This document shows, in pieces, positions 23,568 to 31,666 of a stretch of DNA of 33,413 nucleotides. Location: the IMG/VR virus record IMGVR_UViG_3300044655_000745, positions 1 through 33,413 of that record; one strand, written 5' to 3'. Below the pieces are notes generated by a model. It made no database searches, was not told where the DNA came from, and worked only from the letters and a program-made list of their open reading frames with translations. Origin of the DNA: a virus. The first letter of the stretch is position 1; every line of letters starts with the position of its first letter. Position numbers and translations under genes: made by a program.

Positions 23568-24587
23568 ATGAGTAAAGTGGCTTTAATTTTCGGAGTTACT
23601 GGTCAAGATGGTAGTTATCTATCAGAAATCCTTCTAGAAAAGGGATACAAAGTTCATGGTGTTAAGCGTAGAAGTTCTTCGTTTAATACTGATCGTTTAA
23701 ATCATTTATATAATCATAAAGATTTCAAACTTCATTATGGTGATGTTACAGATTCACTAAATGTTACAGGATTGATTCAATCTATTAAACCCGATGAGAT
23801 TTATAATCTCGCGGCACAATCACATGTTAAAGTTTCTTTCGAAATTCCAGAATATACTGGTAATGTTGACGCACTAGGAACTCTTAGAATTCTTGAATCG
23901 ATTCGACTGCTTGGAATGGAAGAAACTGTAAAATTTTATCAAGCATCAACGTCAGAATTATATGGTTTAGTTCAAGAGATTCCTCAATCAGAAACCACTC
24001 CATTTTATCCTAGAAGTCCATACGGTGTTGCTAAACTTTATGGCTTTTGGATTCTTAAAAATTACAGAGAAGCATATAATGTTTTTGCTTGCAATGGTAT
24101 TCTGTTCAATCACGAATCTCCTAGAAGGGGAGAAACTTTTGTTACCCAAAAGATTGTTATGGGTTTGAATGCTATTAGAAAGAAGACCGAAGATTGCTTA
24201 TATCTTGGTAATTTGAATGCTCTTAGAGATTGGGGTCATGCAAAAGACTATTGCGAAGCTATGCATCTTATGTTACAACATGATACACCAGATGATTATG
24301 TAATTGCCACGGGTGAACAATATTCTGTTAGACAATTTGTAGAATCTTGTGCGCCAATCTTTGGAATGAATATTGAATGGTCTGGCGAAGGATTGGATGA
24401 AGTTGGGGTTGATAAAAATTCTGGCAAGACGGTTGTTAGAGTTGATCCAAAATATTTCAGACCTACCGAAGTTGCTACATTGTTGGGCGATTCTACAAAG
24501 GCTCGTACTACATTAAATTGGAAACCAAAATATACATTTGAAGATCTTGTTATTGAAATGTGCCATCATGAAATGAATAGGAAATAA
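23568..24587 (+). CDS. gmd: GDP-mannose 4,6-dehydratase
   Basis: The enzyme converts GDP-D-mannose to GDP-4-keto-6-deoxy-D-mannose, the entry to GDP-L-fucose and GDP-L-colitose. The 339 residues show [10 protein letters not shown] (9-18), the signature segment [32 protein letters not shown] with Thr128/Glu130, and YGVAK (Tyr152, Lys156). [32 protein letters not shown], and YFRPTEV near the end leave no doubt about the family. The length is slightly under that of the E. coli enzyme. A GGAG site precedes the ATG. The gene is well conserved and shows no truncation, so activity is likely. Confidence 0.97.
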   Translation: MSKVALIFGVTGQDGSYLSEILLEKGYKVHGVKRRSSSFNTDRLNHLYNHKDFKLHYGDVTDSLNVTGLIQSIKPDEIYNLAAQSHVKVSFEIPEYTGNVDALGTLRILESIRLLGMEETVKFYQASTSELYGLVQEIPQSETTPFYPRSPYGVAKLYGFWILKNYREAYNVFACNGILFNHESPRRGETFVTQKIVMGLNAIRKKTEDCLYLGNLNALRDWGHAKDYCEAMHLMLQHDTPDDYVIATGEQYSVRQFVESCAPIFGMNIEWSGEGLDEVGVDKNSGKTVVRVDPKYFRPTEVATLLGDSTKARTTLNWKPKYTFEDLVIEMCHHEMNRK

Positions 24588-24588
24588 T

Positions 24589-25287
24589 ATGAACAAGATA
24601 ATTTCTATGAGTGTCTGGGGCGATGATCCCAGATACATTATCGGAGCAAAGAAGCAAATCGAATTGAGTAAAAAATATTATCCTGATTGGAAAGTTAGGA
24701 TTTATACGGATAATGTGAACAATTACAAAGAATATAGTAATGTTGAAGTGGAGAAGATTTCCGATCTTAGTTATGGAATGTTTTGGAGATTTCTTCCTAT
24801 GTTTGAAGATGAAAATAACGTTGTAATTGTTAGAGACTCTGATTCAAGAGTGACAATTCGTGAAAAAATGTGTATAGATGAATGGATGAATTCTGATAAG
24901 AAGTTCCACACATTCAAAGATCATGATGCTCATTATGAATTTCCAATCATTGGATGTTCATTTGGTTATAAAGGATCATTTGGTAATGACCTGTTGAGAG
25001 TTATGATCAATTATATGAACACTAATAAGTTTTATTTGAGTGATCAATTCTTTTTAAGAGATTTTGTATATCCTATTATAAAAGATGATACATTATTGCA
25101 TTCTATGAGAGACGAAGGATGGTTTAAGGATACTAGAAAGTTACTGAAGAATAAGTATTCTTTCTGTGGTAATGGGTATGACGAAAATGATATGCCTTTG
25201 TATCCAGAAAGTTTATCAGAAACGGGCTTTGATCATAAAACACTTTCCGAAGAATATAAGTTTGATGAAGGAGTAATGAATGCGTAA
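24589..25287 (+). CDS. Probable glycosyltransferase with DSD motif
   Basis: A 232-residue protein beginning KIISMSVWGDDPRYIIGAKKQIELSKKYYPDWKVRIYTD. The block VVIVRDSDSR (DSD at 83-85) and HTFKDHDAHYEFPIIGCSFGYKG follow. This order (SVWGD-P-Y-GA, YPDW, R-D-D/S-D-SR, DH-H) is one I associate with uncharacterised GT-A-like proteins of phages and surface-sugar clusters. AGGA precedes the ATG and the gene follows gmd by 1 base. Its 3' end overlaps the next GT by 8 bases. Confidence 0.68.
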   Translation: MNKIISMSVWGDDPRYIIGAKKQIELSKKYYPDWKVRIYTDNVNNYKEYSNVEVEKISDLSYGMFWRFLPMFEDENNVVIVRDSDSRVTIREKMCIDEWMNSDKKFHTFKDHDAHYEFPIIGCSFGYKGSFGNDLLRVMINYMNTNKFYLSDQFFLRDFVYPIIKDDTLLHSMRDEGWFKDTRKLLKNKYSFCGNGYDENDMPLYPESLSETGFDHKTLSEEYKFDEGVMNA

Positions 25288-26095
25288 TTCATATTATATA
25301 TTGCCAGTACACAATAAAGAAGAATTGATTGAAAATGTACTAAAAGGTATTGAAAGCAGTCATTCAAATAAAACCGATCCAGTTATTATTTGTGTATTGG
25401 ATGGATGTTTTGATGGTACTGAAGATAGAGTTTTGAAGTTTAAAGAGAATTACAAATATAAGGACAATTTCCACATTTTATACATGAATGACGTTCATGA
25501 AATAGAATGTCTTAATACGGCACTAGAATATATAGAAAACAATTTTTCTCCAAATGACGAAGATTTGATCTTTTCTATCCAAGATGATGTTATTTTGGAC
25601 GAACCAAATATTGACTTAAAATTCGATGAATTGTTTAGCGAAAATGATTCGTTAGGTTATATTTCAATGAGATTGGGGGTTGATGTATTTGCTTCTGGTG
25701 GAGATTTAAAAGAAGAAAATTATAAAGAATCGGAATTCGGCCATTGGAATCAACTGAAATGGGATTTTCACGAATCGGTTTCCCATAACCAATTCAAACA
25801 AACCGAAGTTGCTATTAGAAGTCCAACGTGTATGCTTTGGAATAGATATAGAGAGGTTGGATTTTTTGATATGAATCTTGCTCCGTGTGGATTTGATTGT
25901 CATGACATGAGTATTCGTCTTAATAAAGCTGGATATGTCAATGGTGTATATGCTCTCAAATTTAGAAGTGATGTTAATTGGGGAACTATGAGGTCATCCA
26001 AACCCTCTTCGTATAACGATAAAGTTGGAGCTATATATGAAAGAAATAGAAGATATTTGGTTATAAAACATAAAGATTATTTTGGAGTTAAATGA
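25280..26095 (+). CDS. Glycosyltransferase family 2 protein
   Basis: A 271-residue GT-A enzyme. YYILPVHNKEELIENVLKGI is the GT2 N-terminal strand and helix, and VLDGCFDGTEDRV the UDP/GDP-binding turn. FSIQDDV (QDD at 101-103) is in the DxD position. A second half with SPTCMLWNRYREVGFFD then CHDMSIRLNKAGY matches the acceptor site of GT2 enzymes (the ED/HD-W-type acid and the R-x-x-x-AG helix). It overlaps the GT before it and is followed by the fucose synthase in an ATGA overlap. Donor unknown. Confidence 0.87.
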   Translation: MRNSYYILPVHNKEELIENVLKGIESSHSNKTDPVIICVLDGCFDGTEDRVLKFKENYKYKDNFHILYMNDVHEIECLNTALEYIENNFSPNDEDLIFSIQDDVILDEPNIDLKFDELFSENDSLGYISMRLGVDVFASGGDLKEENYKESEFGHWNQLKWDFHESVSHNQFKQTEVAIRSPTCMLWNRYREVGFFDMNLAPCGFDCHDMSIRLNKAGYVNGVYALKFRSDVNWGTMRSSKPSSYNDKVGAIYERNRRYLVIKHKDYFGVK

Positions 26096-27033
26096 TGGAA
26101 AAGAATAGTAAAATTTATGTTGCGGGACATACTGGATTGGTTGGTTCGGCAATTGTTAGGCAATTACAACATCAAGGATATGAAAATATATTAACTAAGA
26201 CTCGCAAAGAATTGGATTTAACGGATCAATTTGCAGTAGAAAGGTTTTTTGATCTTGAAAGACCAGAATATGTATTCTTGGCGGCGGCAAAGGTTGGTGG
26301 GATTAATTACAATAAGTTATATCCAGCGGATTTCATTACTGAAAATCTTCAAATTCAAACTAATATTATCAAGAGCGCATATGATTATAAAACTAAGAAA
26401 TTACTTTTTCTTGGTTCTGCTTGCATCTATCCAAAGATTACAGAACAGCCGATTAAAGAAGAATATTTAATGACAGGACCATTGGAACCTACAAACGATG
26501 GTTATGCAATTGCTAAGATTGCTGGATTGACAATGTGTCAAAAATATAAAAGGCAATATGGTTTTAATTGCATTAGTTTAATGCCGACTAATCTTTATGG
26601 AATTGGGGACAGATTTAATATAGAACATGGACATGTTATTCCGGGATTAATTAATAAATTTGTTACAGCAAAAGAAACCAATGACGACTTTATTACTTGT
26701 TGGGGAGATGGATCTCCAACTAGAGAATTTTTGTTTGGAGATGATTTAGCAGATGCTTGTATTTTTGCTATGAACAATTATGATTCAGAAGAAATTATCA
26801 ATGTTGGTATTGATAATGAAATTACAATGAAAGATCTTGCGGAAAAATTAAGAGAACTTACAGGATTTGAAGGTACGATTATTTGGGATACTTCGAAACC
26901 AAATGGGACTCCTCGTAGGAAAGTGTGTAATGAAAAGTTATATGCTCTTGGGTGGCGACCTAAGTATGATCTAGATGAAGGATTGAAGATTACTATAGAA
27001 TGGTTTAAAAACAACCGGGAGTTGTGTAAATGA
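26092..27033 (+). CDS. fcl: GDP-L-fucose synthase (Fcl/WcaG)
   Basis: This epimerase/reductase turns the Gmd product into GDP-L-fucose. The 313 residues match E. coli WcaG throughout: GHTGLVGSA (12-20), AAAKVGGI, LGSACIYP (Ser109, and Cys111 for epimerisation), EPTNDGYAIAK (Tyr138, Lys142), MPTNLYG, and GHVIPGL (His181, the second epimerisation residue). It ends DTSKPNGTPRRK then LGWRP. The catalytic set is complete. Two ATGs (26092, 26095) are possible. ColC, which makes GDP-L-colitose, is a relative, but the resemblance here is to Fcl. The gene overlaps the next by ATGA. Confidence 0.95.
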   Translation: MMEKNSKIYVAGHTGLVGSAIVRQLQHQGYENILTKTRKELDLTDQFAVERFFDLERPEYVFLAAAKVGGINYNKLYPADFITENLQIQTNIIKSAYDYKTKKLLFLGSACIYPKITEQPIKEEYLMTGPLEPTNDGYAIAKIAGLTMCQKYKRQYGFNCISLMPTNLYGIGDRFNIEHGHVIPGLINKFVTAKETNDDFITCWGDGSPTREFLFGDDLADACIFAMNNYDSEEIINVGIDNEITMKDLAEKLRELTGFEGTIIWDTSKPNGTPRRKVCNEKLYALGWRPKYDLDEGLKITIEWFKNNRELCK

Positions 27034-28196
27034 AATGGCAATTGATGGAAGATGCAATATCCTTCTCGGATAGATTAAAATTGGCTAAGTTTGCTTTAAC
27101 AGCAGAAAGATTCACCAATGGAGAAAAAGTTAGAGAACTTGAATATGAATGGAATACATGGTTAGGTAGTGAAAATACATTATTCGTTTCTTCTGGTAGT
27201 ACAGCTAATTTTCTACTAATTGCCGCATTGAAGGAATACCTTAAATTAAAAGATGGTGATAAAGTTCTAGTTCCTGCTTGCACATGGATGACTAATGTTG
27301 CGCCTATTATGCAACTAGGATTGACTCCAATTTTCTGTGATATCAATACAGCGGATTTTAGTTTCAATTACGATAATCTAGATTATATTTCCAAACAACA
27401 TCCTGATATCAAACTAATTTTTGTTACTCATTTGCTAGGATTTACGTCAATTTCTAGAATTTCTGGTATATTATATGATCTATTTCCAAAAGCACATATT
27501 ATTGATGATGTTTGCGAATCTCATGGATGTAAAGACACAAATGGGAATAAAATAGGATTTAATAGTCTTGGTGCAACATTTTCTACATATTTTGGACATC
27601 ATTTAACTTCGATTGAAGGAGGATTCGTTTCCACACATGATAAGAAATTATATGATTTAATGAAGATGAAACGAAGTCACGGAATGGCTAGAGAATCACT
27701 AAACTTTGATTATTATGCAAATAAACACCCTAATGTTGATAAATCGTTTTTGTTTATTACAGATGGATATAATTTCAGAAATACCGAAATAGGTGCTGTA
27801 TTAGGGTTATCTCAATTAAAAAAGTTGGATAAATCTATTAGTATCAGAAATAAAAACTATAAAAGATTTTGTTCTATTATGGATAAGTATAACAAATTAT
27901 TCTATCCAGTAAATTATACTGATACATGTAGTAATTTTTGTTTGCCATTTATTGCAAGATCGAAAAATACCAAATTAATTCTTCAAGAAAAATTTCAAGA
28001 TAATGGTATAGAATATAGACCCATTGTGTCCGGAAATTTATTAAAACAACCATTTTTGAAAGGATATAAGATTTGCACAGACAAAAAAGTGACCAATGCT
28101 GATTTGATTCATAATAATGGATTATACATTGGAAATAGTCAATTCGTTGGCAATAAACATTTAGATAAATTAGAAAATATATTGGAATCGTTATGA
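27030..28196 (+). CDS. ColD-like PLP-dependent GDP-sugar 3-dehydratase
   Basis: A 388-residue DegT/DnrJ fold protein. The Lys that forms the Schiff base in aminotransferases is His in STYFGHHLTSIEGG (His190-His191), as in E. coli ColD (SFYSHHIATMEGG), GDP-4-keto-6-deoxymannose 3-dehydratase. Other ColD-like blocks: FTNGEKVRELE, VSSGSTANFLLIAALK, DGYNFRNTEIGAVLGLSQL, IEYRPIVSGNLLKQP, HNNGLYIGNSQF. There is no Cys cluster, unlike the 19.3 kb paralogue. It follows fcl directly. If active it would draw Gmd product toward GDP-3,6-dideoxysugars such as colitose. An aminotransferase is less likely without the Lys. Confidence 0.85.
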   Translation: MKWQLMEDAISFSDRLKLAKFALTAERFTNGEKVRELEYEWNTWLGSENTLFVSSGSTANFLLIAALKEYLKLKDGDKVLVPACTWMTNVAPIMQLGLTPIFCDINTADFSFNYDNLDYISKQHPDIKLIFVTHLLGFTSISRISGILYDLFPKAHIIDDVCESHGCKDTNGNKIGFNSLGATFSTYFGHHLTSIEGGFVSTHDKKLYDLMKMKRSHGMARESLNFDYYANKHPNVDKSFLFITDGYNFRNTEIGAVLGLSQLKKLDKSISIRNKNYKRFCSIMDKYNKLFYPVNYTDTCSNFCLPFIARSKNTKLILQEKFQDNGIEYRPIVSGNLLKQPFLKGYKICTDKKVTNADLIHNNGLYIGNSQFVGNKHLDKLENILESL

Positions 28197-28987
28197 AAGA
28201 TGTAAGACAAATTGCTAAACAATATTCTGTTGTATTCGTTGGTCCTGTTAGGAATTGTGGAAGGTTTCTACCAGATGTGTTTAAAAATATAGAAAAGATA
28301 GGAAATTTATTTAAATCATATACTTGTGTATTCGTTGAAAGCGATTCGACGGATAATACTCTAGAAATATTGGAAGAGTATTCAAGAAAAAATAGTAATG
28401 CTGTTTGTATTACATTGGGTAGTTTGGAAAAAACAATAAATTCTAGGACAATCAGGATTGCTTCTGCGAGAAATGCTGGAATTAGATTTTGTGAAGACAA
28501 AGGAATTTTGGATACCCACGAATATTTTATCCAGATTGATGTTGATGATGTTTCTGCCCAAGAAATTGACGAAGAAGCAATTTTGAGTTGTTTTAAATAT
28601 GATGTTAATGAATGGGATGGAATGACGGCAAATCAGAATACATATTACGATTTATGGACTCTGAGAAAAGAGGGATGGTTGAATTATGATTGTTGGTATG
28701 AGGTGCAACATAGACCAGATTATATGTCTTTAGAAGATGCTAAGAACATTTTTGTTGGTTCTAGATTTATTAAAATTCCAAAAGATTATGGACTAATAGA
28801 AGTGGATTCTGCTCACGGAGGATTATCTTTATTCAAGTCATCGACAGCAAAGGGATGTAGATATAAGGGATATAACTCGGATACAAATTTTGAAGAGTCG
28901 GATCTCTTAGAATTCAATAGAAATATTAAAGAAAAAGGTGGTAAAATTTTTATTAATTCAGAAATGATTAATATCAAAAATAATTAA
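28193..28987 (+). CDS. Glycosyltransferase (capsule-type, GT-A)
   Basis: A 264-residue protein starting YSVVFVGPVRNCGRFLPDVFKNI. VESDSTDNTLEIL is the nucleotide-binding turn, SARNAGIRF the conserved AR-N helix, and IQIDVDDV (DVDD at 116-119) the metal site. DSAHGGLSLFKSS and FEESDLLEFN form the acceptor end. The pattern (VRN, ESDSTDNT, RN, DDD, GG) is that of capsule-associated mannosyltransferase-like GTs, though I cannot fix a CAZy family. It is the last gene of the island, coupled to the ColD-like gene, and is followed by a hairpin terminator. Confidence 0.82.
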   Translation: MKDVRQIAKQYSVVFVGPVRNCGRFLPDVFKNIEKIGNLFKSYTCVFVESDSTDNTLEILEEYSRKNSNAVCITLGSLEKTINSRTIRIASARNAGIRFCEDKGILDTHEYFIQIDVDDVSAQEIDEEAILSCFKYDVNEWDGMTANQNTYYDLWTLRKEGWLNYDCWYEVQHRPDYMSLEDAKNIFVGSRFIKIPKDYGLIEVDSAHGGLSLFKSSTAKGCRYKGYNSDTNFEESDLLEFNRNIKEKGGKIFINSEMINIKNN

Positions 28988-29004
28988 TAACAAAATCAAT
29001 TTAT

Positions 29005-29012
29005 TATAAATA
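29005..29012 (+). promoter_or_regulatory. T4-type late promoter at the start of the late region
   Basis: A perfect TATAAATA lies in the 70-base gap after the sugar island. Transcription would start near 29018, within the left arm of the terminator hairpin, so the new RNA would lack most of that arm and escape it. The next gene begins at 29058. Confidence 0.7.
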
Positions 29013-29046
29013 CTCTATAGAATTCCGTTTTATAGAGTATTTTCAT
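29008..29046 (+). terminator. Hairpin terminator at the end of the sugar island
   Basis: A perfect 12-base stem (29008-29019 with 29031-29042), extendable to 16 pairs with two G-U pairs and a TCC loop, starts 20 bases after the last island gene. A short T-run (to 29043) follows. The stem is AT-rich but long. It probably ends or reduces read-through from the island. Confidence 0.75.
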
Positions 29047-29057
29047 ATATAAAGAAC

Positions 29058-29897
29058 ATGAAACAAGCAATTTTTCTAGTAGGTGGTCCAGGTTCTGGTA
29101 AGGATATTATCCTCAAGAATATACCACAATTCGAACAATATTCGGAATATAATATAGAACAAATAAAGAATATAATATCCGAACATAAAATAATTATAAC
29201 AGCAAATTCTTATTCTTATGATAGGATTAAATCTGTAAAGGATTTATTGGAATCTTTGTATTACAATACGTCTATGATATATGTAGATGTATCTGATAAT
29301 ATTAGTTTTCAGAGAATGTCCACAAGAAATTTAAATGAAGACATTAGAAGAGAAAAATTAACTCTTTCCAAATTGAATCTTGAAGAGTTTAGACAAATAT
29401 TCTCGCCAGTCCATTATTTTAACAATAGTTTTAATTTAAAATCGCCTCAAATAAAGATTCAGTTGGAGGCGTTGGAAAAGAAAATTATGTCTTGTGACGA
29501 AAAACCAGAAGATAAATTTAAAAAGAAATTATCCAAAGTTCTTGTACAGAAAAGAATGAAAAATGATAATATAAAAGAAGTTCCTTGGAATCCTTTATCA
29601 GCATCTAAAGATGGATTTAATCAAACTTTTGATACAAGAGATGCTGGGAATGGAGATTTAATGAGAAATTATGAAGCATTCGATCCCGCACCAATGATGG
29701 ATTCTGGTATTGGATTTGGGTCTATGTATGGAAATACTTCTAAACAAGAACCGACAGATGCCACCCATAGTGCAGTAATACCGCCAAGAAGAGACAAGAA
29801 AAGAAGCAATTTTGAAAAAGATAAAGAAGTAGAAAAAGAAATAAAAACTCCAACTTTTAGTAGAGTAAAACGCATAGTTTTTAAAAGAGAAGAATAA
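29058..29897 (+). CDS. P-loop protein, kinase-like, of the late region
   Basis: A 279-residue protein with an N-terminal P-loop GGPGSGKD (9-16) on a first strand AIFLV, then ITANSYSYDRIKSVKDLLESLYYN and MIYVDVSD (a second strand with Asp). This is the layout of small nucleotide-kinase-like ATPases found before the structural genes of marine T4-like phages. Asp16 replaces the usual Thr/Ser after the P-loop Lys, so metal coordination may be altered. The C-terminal 120 residues are low-complexity and charged (Lys/Glu/Pro-rich), with WNPLSASKDGFNQTFDTRDAG. The substrate is unknown. Confidence 0.75.
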   Translation: MKQAIFLVGGPGSGKDIILKNIPQFEQYSEYNIEQIKNIISEHKIIITANSYSYDRIKSVKDLLESLYYNTSMIYVDVSDNISFQRMSTRNLNEDIRREKLTLSKLNLEEFRQIFSPVHYFNNSFNLKSPQIKIQLEALEKKIMSCDEKPEDKFKKKLSKVLVQKRMKNDNIKEVPWNPLSASKDGFNQTFDTRDAGNGDLMRNYEAFDPAPMMDSGIGFGSMYGNTSKQEPTDATHSAVIPPRRDKKRSNFEKDKEVEKEIKTPTFSRVKRIVFKREE

Positions 29898-30658
29898 TGG
29901 ATTTTTCAGATAAGTTATTAGAAATATATTTAAACGAAGGTAGAAGAATAAGTGCTCTACATAGATTTATTAATTCTACAGGAATGGATTATGCTCACAT
30001 GGATCGAAAGAAGTTGAATAAAATTGCTAGACAAAAGCGATATAAGCAATGGAGAAGAATAAAGCACGTTCAAAAGATAATGGCTAAAAATGGAGAATTG
30101 CAAACAGAATCCAAGTTTGATCAATTTGATTTTGAACCACATAAAAAATATAAACATTTAGATCCAACTTCAATAAGTAGACAACAAGTAATTTCTAAAT
30201 TAATCGGAAAGGGGTTTTCTCCAGACAATTATATCAGAACTGCTAGAAAATATAATAAATTTGGAAAGAAAAAAGTTACTGTAGGAAAGAGAGCATATCA
30301 GGCTCCCAAAAAAGGTGTTTTTCGTTTTAGACGATCTTTAACTTCTCCTGGTTTGGTTGGACAAACAACGACGATAAAATTGCCTAGTAAACACAGAGAA
30401 TTGGTTGGTAAAACCGCTAAAAAGTTCAAAGCTTTGGAGAATATAGAATCTATGAAAAATAATTACATTTTAGAACAAGAATCTCCCGATAGAGATTATA
30501 ATTTTTCTTCAAAAGTGGATAAACTGGTTTCTAAGAATAAAGAAATTAAGACAAAAATGAATGATTCCAATGTTAATAATCATTGCGAGTATCAAGTTGC
30601 AAAAACTTTGTCTGGTAAAAAAGGACAAGATGTCATAGAAATAAATCCAAGATCTTAA
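29897..30658 (+). CDS. Basic hypothetical protein
   Basis: A 253-residue protein, not recognised. It is strongly basic (many Lys/Arg, for example KKLNKIARQKRYKQWRRIKHVQK and GKKKVTVGKRAYQAPKKG), without membrane segments or known motifs. Its start overlaps the P-loop gene stop (TAATG), so the two are probably made together. Charge and position before virion genes would suit a nucleic-acid-binding or internal virion protein, but nothing proves it. It is followed by a small hairpin and a late promoter. Confidence 0.65.
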   Translation: MDFSDKLLEIYLNEGRRISALHRFINSTGMDYAHMDRKKLNKIARQKRYKQWRRIKHVQKIMAKNGELQTESKFDQFDFEPHKKYKHLDPTSISRQQVISKLIGKGFSPDNYIRTARKYNKFGKKKVTVGKRAYQAPKKGVFRFRRSLTSPGLVGQTTTIKLPSKHRELVGKTAKKFKALENIESMKNNYILEQESPDRDYNFSSKVDKLVSKNKEIKTKMNDSNVNNHCEYQVAKTLSGKKGQDVIEINPRS

Positions 30659-30665
30659 TAAATAT

Positions 30666-30680
30666 AGAACTTTTGGTTCT
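30666..30680 (+). repeat. Small hairpin abutting a late promoter
   Basis: AGAAC and GTTCT (30666-30670 with 30676-30680) form a 5-base stem with a TTTTG loop, ending one base before TATAAATA. It repeats the hairpin-beside-late-promoter layout of 29005-29042, but the stem is weak and has no U-tract directly after it. Confidence 0.4.
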
Positions 30681-30688
30681 TATAAATA
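30681..30688 (+). promoter_or_regulatory. T4-type late promoter of the virion gene at 30.7 kb
   Basis: A perfect TATAAATA in the 69-base gap. RNA would start near 30694 and carry a T-rich leader with AAAGGA (30714-30719) before the ATG at 30728. The gene it serves is a likely virion protein, as expected for late control. Confidence 0.75.
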
Positions 30689-30727
30689 TAGATATAAATT
30701 TTTTAACTTTTTTAAAGGAAAACGAAT

Positions 30728-31243
30728 ATGTCACAATGGGGTAATAAAGATTACGCTAATAACGTACCAAAATATTTAAATACCGGAGCTTCTGGTGCTT
30801 ATATTTCTAACAGCAATGTTTTTCTTGTTGATTCTAAAAGAATTGCTAATGCTACTTTTGGTTCTGGGAAAGCTGTTGCACACCAAGGATGGATTAAAAT
30901 CGTTCAAGGAAAGGGATATGTTGCCGGATTGACAGTAGCTAATGTTAATACATCATTAACATATGCAAATGCATATTTATCATTTACTGGTGCCAATACT
31001 ACCACTGCAAATGGTCAAATCGTAGTTCATGGTGGTAACAACATTACTATCGTTCTAAATTCAACTGGTTCGGGTTATAATACTGCTCCTACTGTTGCTG
31101 CAACTGGTGCTAATAACGCCACTTTGGTATTTACTGTTCTTCCTGGTGGAAGAATGGGTAGAGTTCAAGCAGAAACCTTAGTGGCTCTTTCTGATCCAAC
31201 TCTAACTGCTCCAACAACTTCTGGTTTACCATATTTTACCTAA
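30728..31243 (+). CDS. Probable virion structural protein
   Basis: A 171-residue protein rich in Thr, Ala, Asn, Gly and Val and poor in Lys/Glu, clearly unlike its neighbours and typical of beta-rich virion proteins. MSQWGNKDYANNVPKYL at the start and the end PGGRMGRVQAETLVAL resemble a family seen in T4-like marine phage particles (G-R-x-GRV-x-E-LVA end block). The core has repeated TG/NTT/ANN turns. Its own late promoter and a good AAAGGA site suggest high late expression. It could be a decoration, neck or tail protein; the exact place in the particle cannot be told. Confidence 0.75.
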   Translation: MSQWGNKDYANNVPKYLNTGASGAYISNSNVFLVDSKRIANATFGSGKAVAHQGWIKIVQGKGYVAGLTVANVNTSLTYANAYLSFTGANTTTANGQIVVHGGNNITIVLNSTGSGYNTAPTVAATGANNATLVFTVLPGGRMGRVQAETLVALSDPTLTAPTTSGLPYFT

Positions 31244-31249
31244 TAAATT

Positions 31250-31660
31250 ATGAAAACATTTAAACAATTTTTAGAATCTGCTGGATATAATGTCCCAGTA
31301 GTTTCTATCGAAAAGAGACGTAACAGTTTAAATAGACCGGAAACTCTTCGTGAATTGAATAAGAATCTTTCTATTGCATTGTCTGTAGGATTTCCCTCTG
31401 TAGGGAATGCTGTACTGAAAGCTAGAAAAATTCTATCGATGTATGGGATTGAACTACCAAAAATCGAAGATGAAGATTTGGATTGGTCTGACAAAAAAGG
31501 TAAATTTTCAAAGGAATTTCATTTTAGAAATGTATCCGGAGAAAAATTCGATGGTTCTGTTGATAGTCCAGATGAAGAAGACACGGAGTATAGGTTGGAT
31601 TTTGAATATGAATTAAATGGCGGGAAATATGACATTTCAGCCGAGGTAAAAGCTATATAA
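31250..31660 (+). CDS. Hypothetical late protein
   Basis: A 136-residue protein starting MKTFKQFLESAGYNVP. Openings of this form (MKTFxQFLE) are common in small T4-like late proteins, some of which are prohead-associated and cut by the gp21 protease. No clear cleavage site is visible here. A helical middle (NLSIALSVGFPSVGNAVLKARKI) is followed by an acidic C-terminus with beta character (FHFRNVSG, YRLDFEYELNGGKYDIS). It is not recognised further. It begins 6 bases after the virion gene and is probably part of the same transcript. Confidence 0.65.
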   Translation: MKTFKQFLESAGYNVPVVSIEKRRNSLNRPETLRELNKNLSIALSVGFPSVGNAVLKARKILSMYGIELPKIEDEDLDWSDKKGKFSKEFHFRNVSGEKFDGSVDSPDEEDTEYRLDFEYELNGGKYDISAEVKAI

Positions 31661-31666
31661 TTTGTA

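Noticed and set aside
15588-28987. Sugar island as a recent mobile element with flanking repeats
   Set aside because: No direct or inverted flanking repeats, transposase or integrase were seen, and base composition looks the same as in the replication genes.
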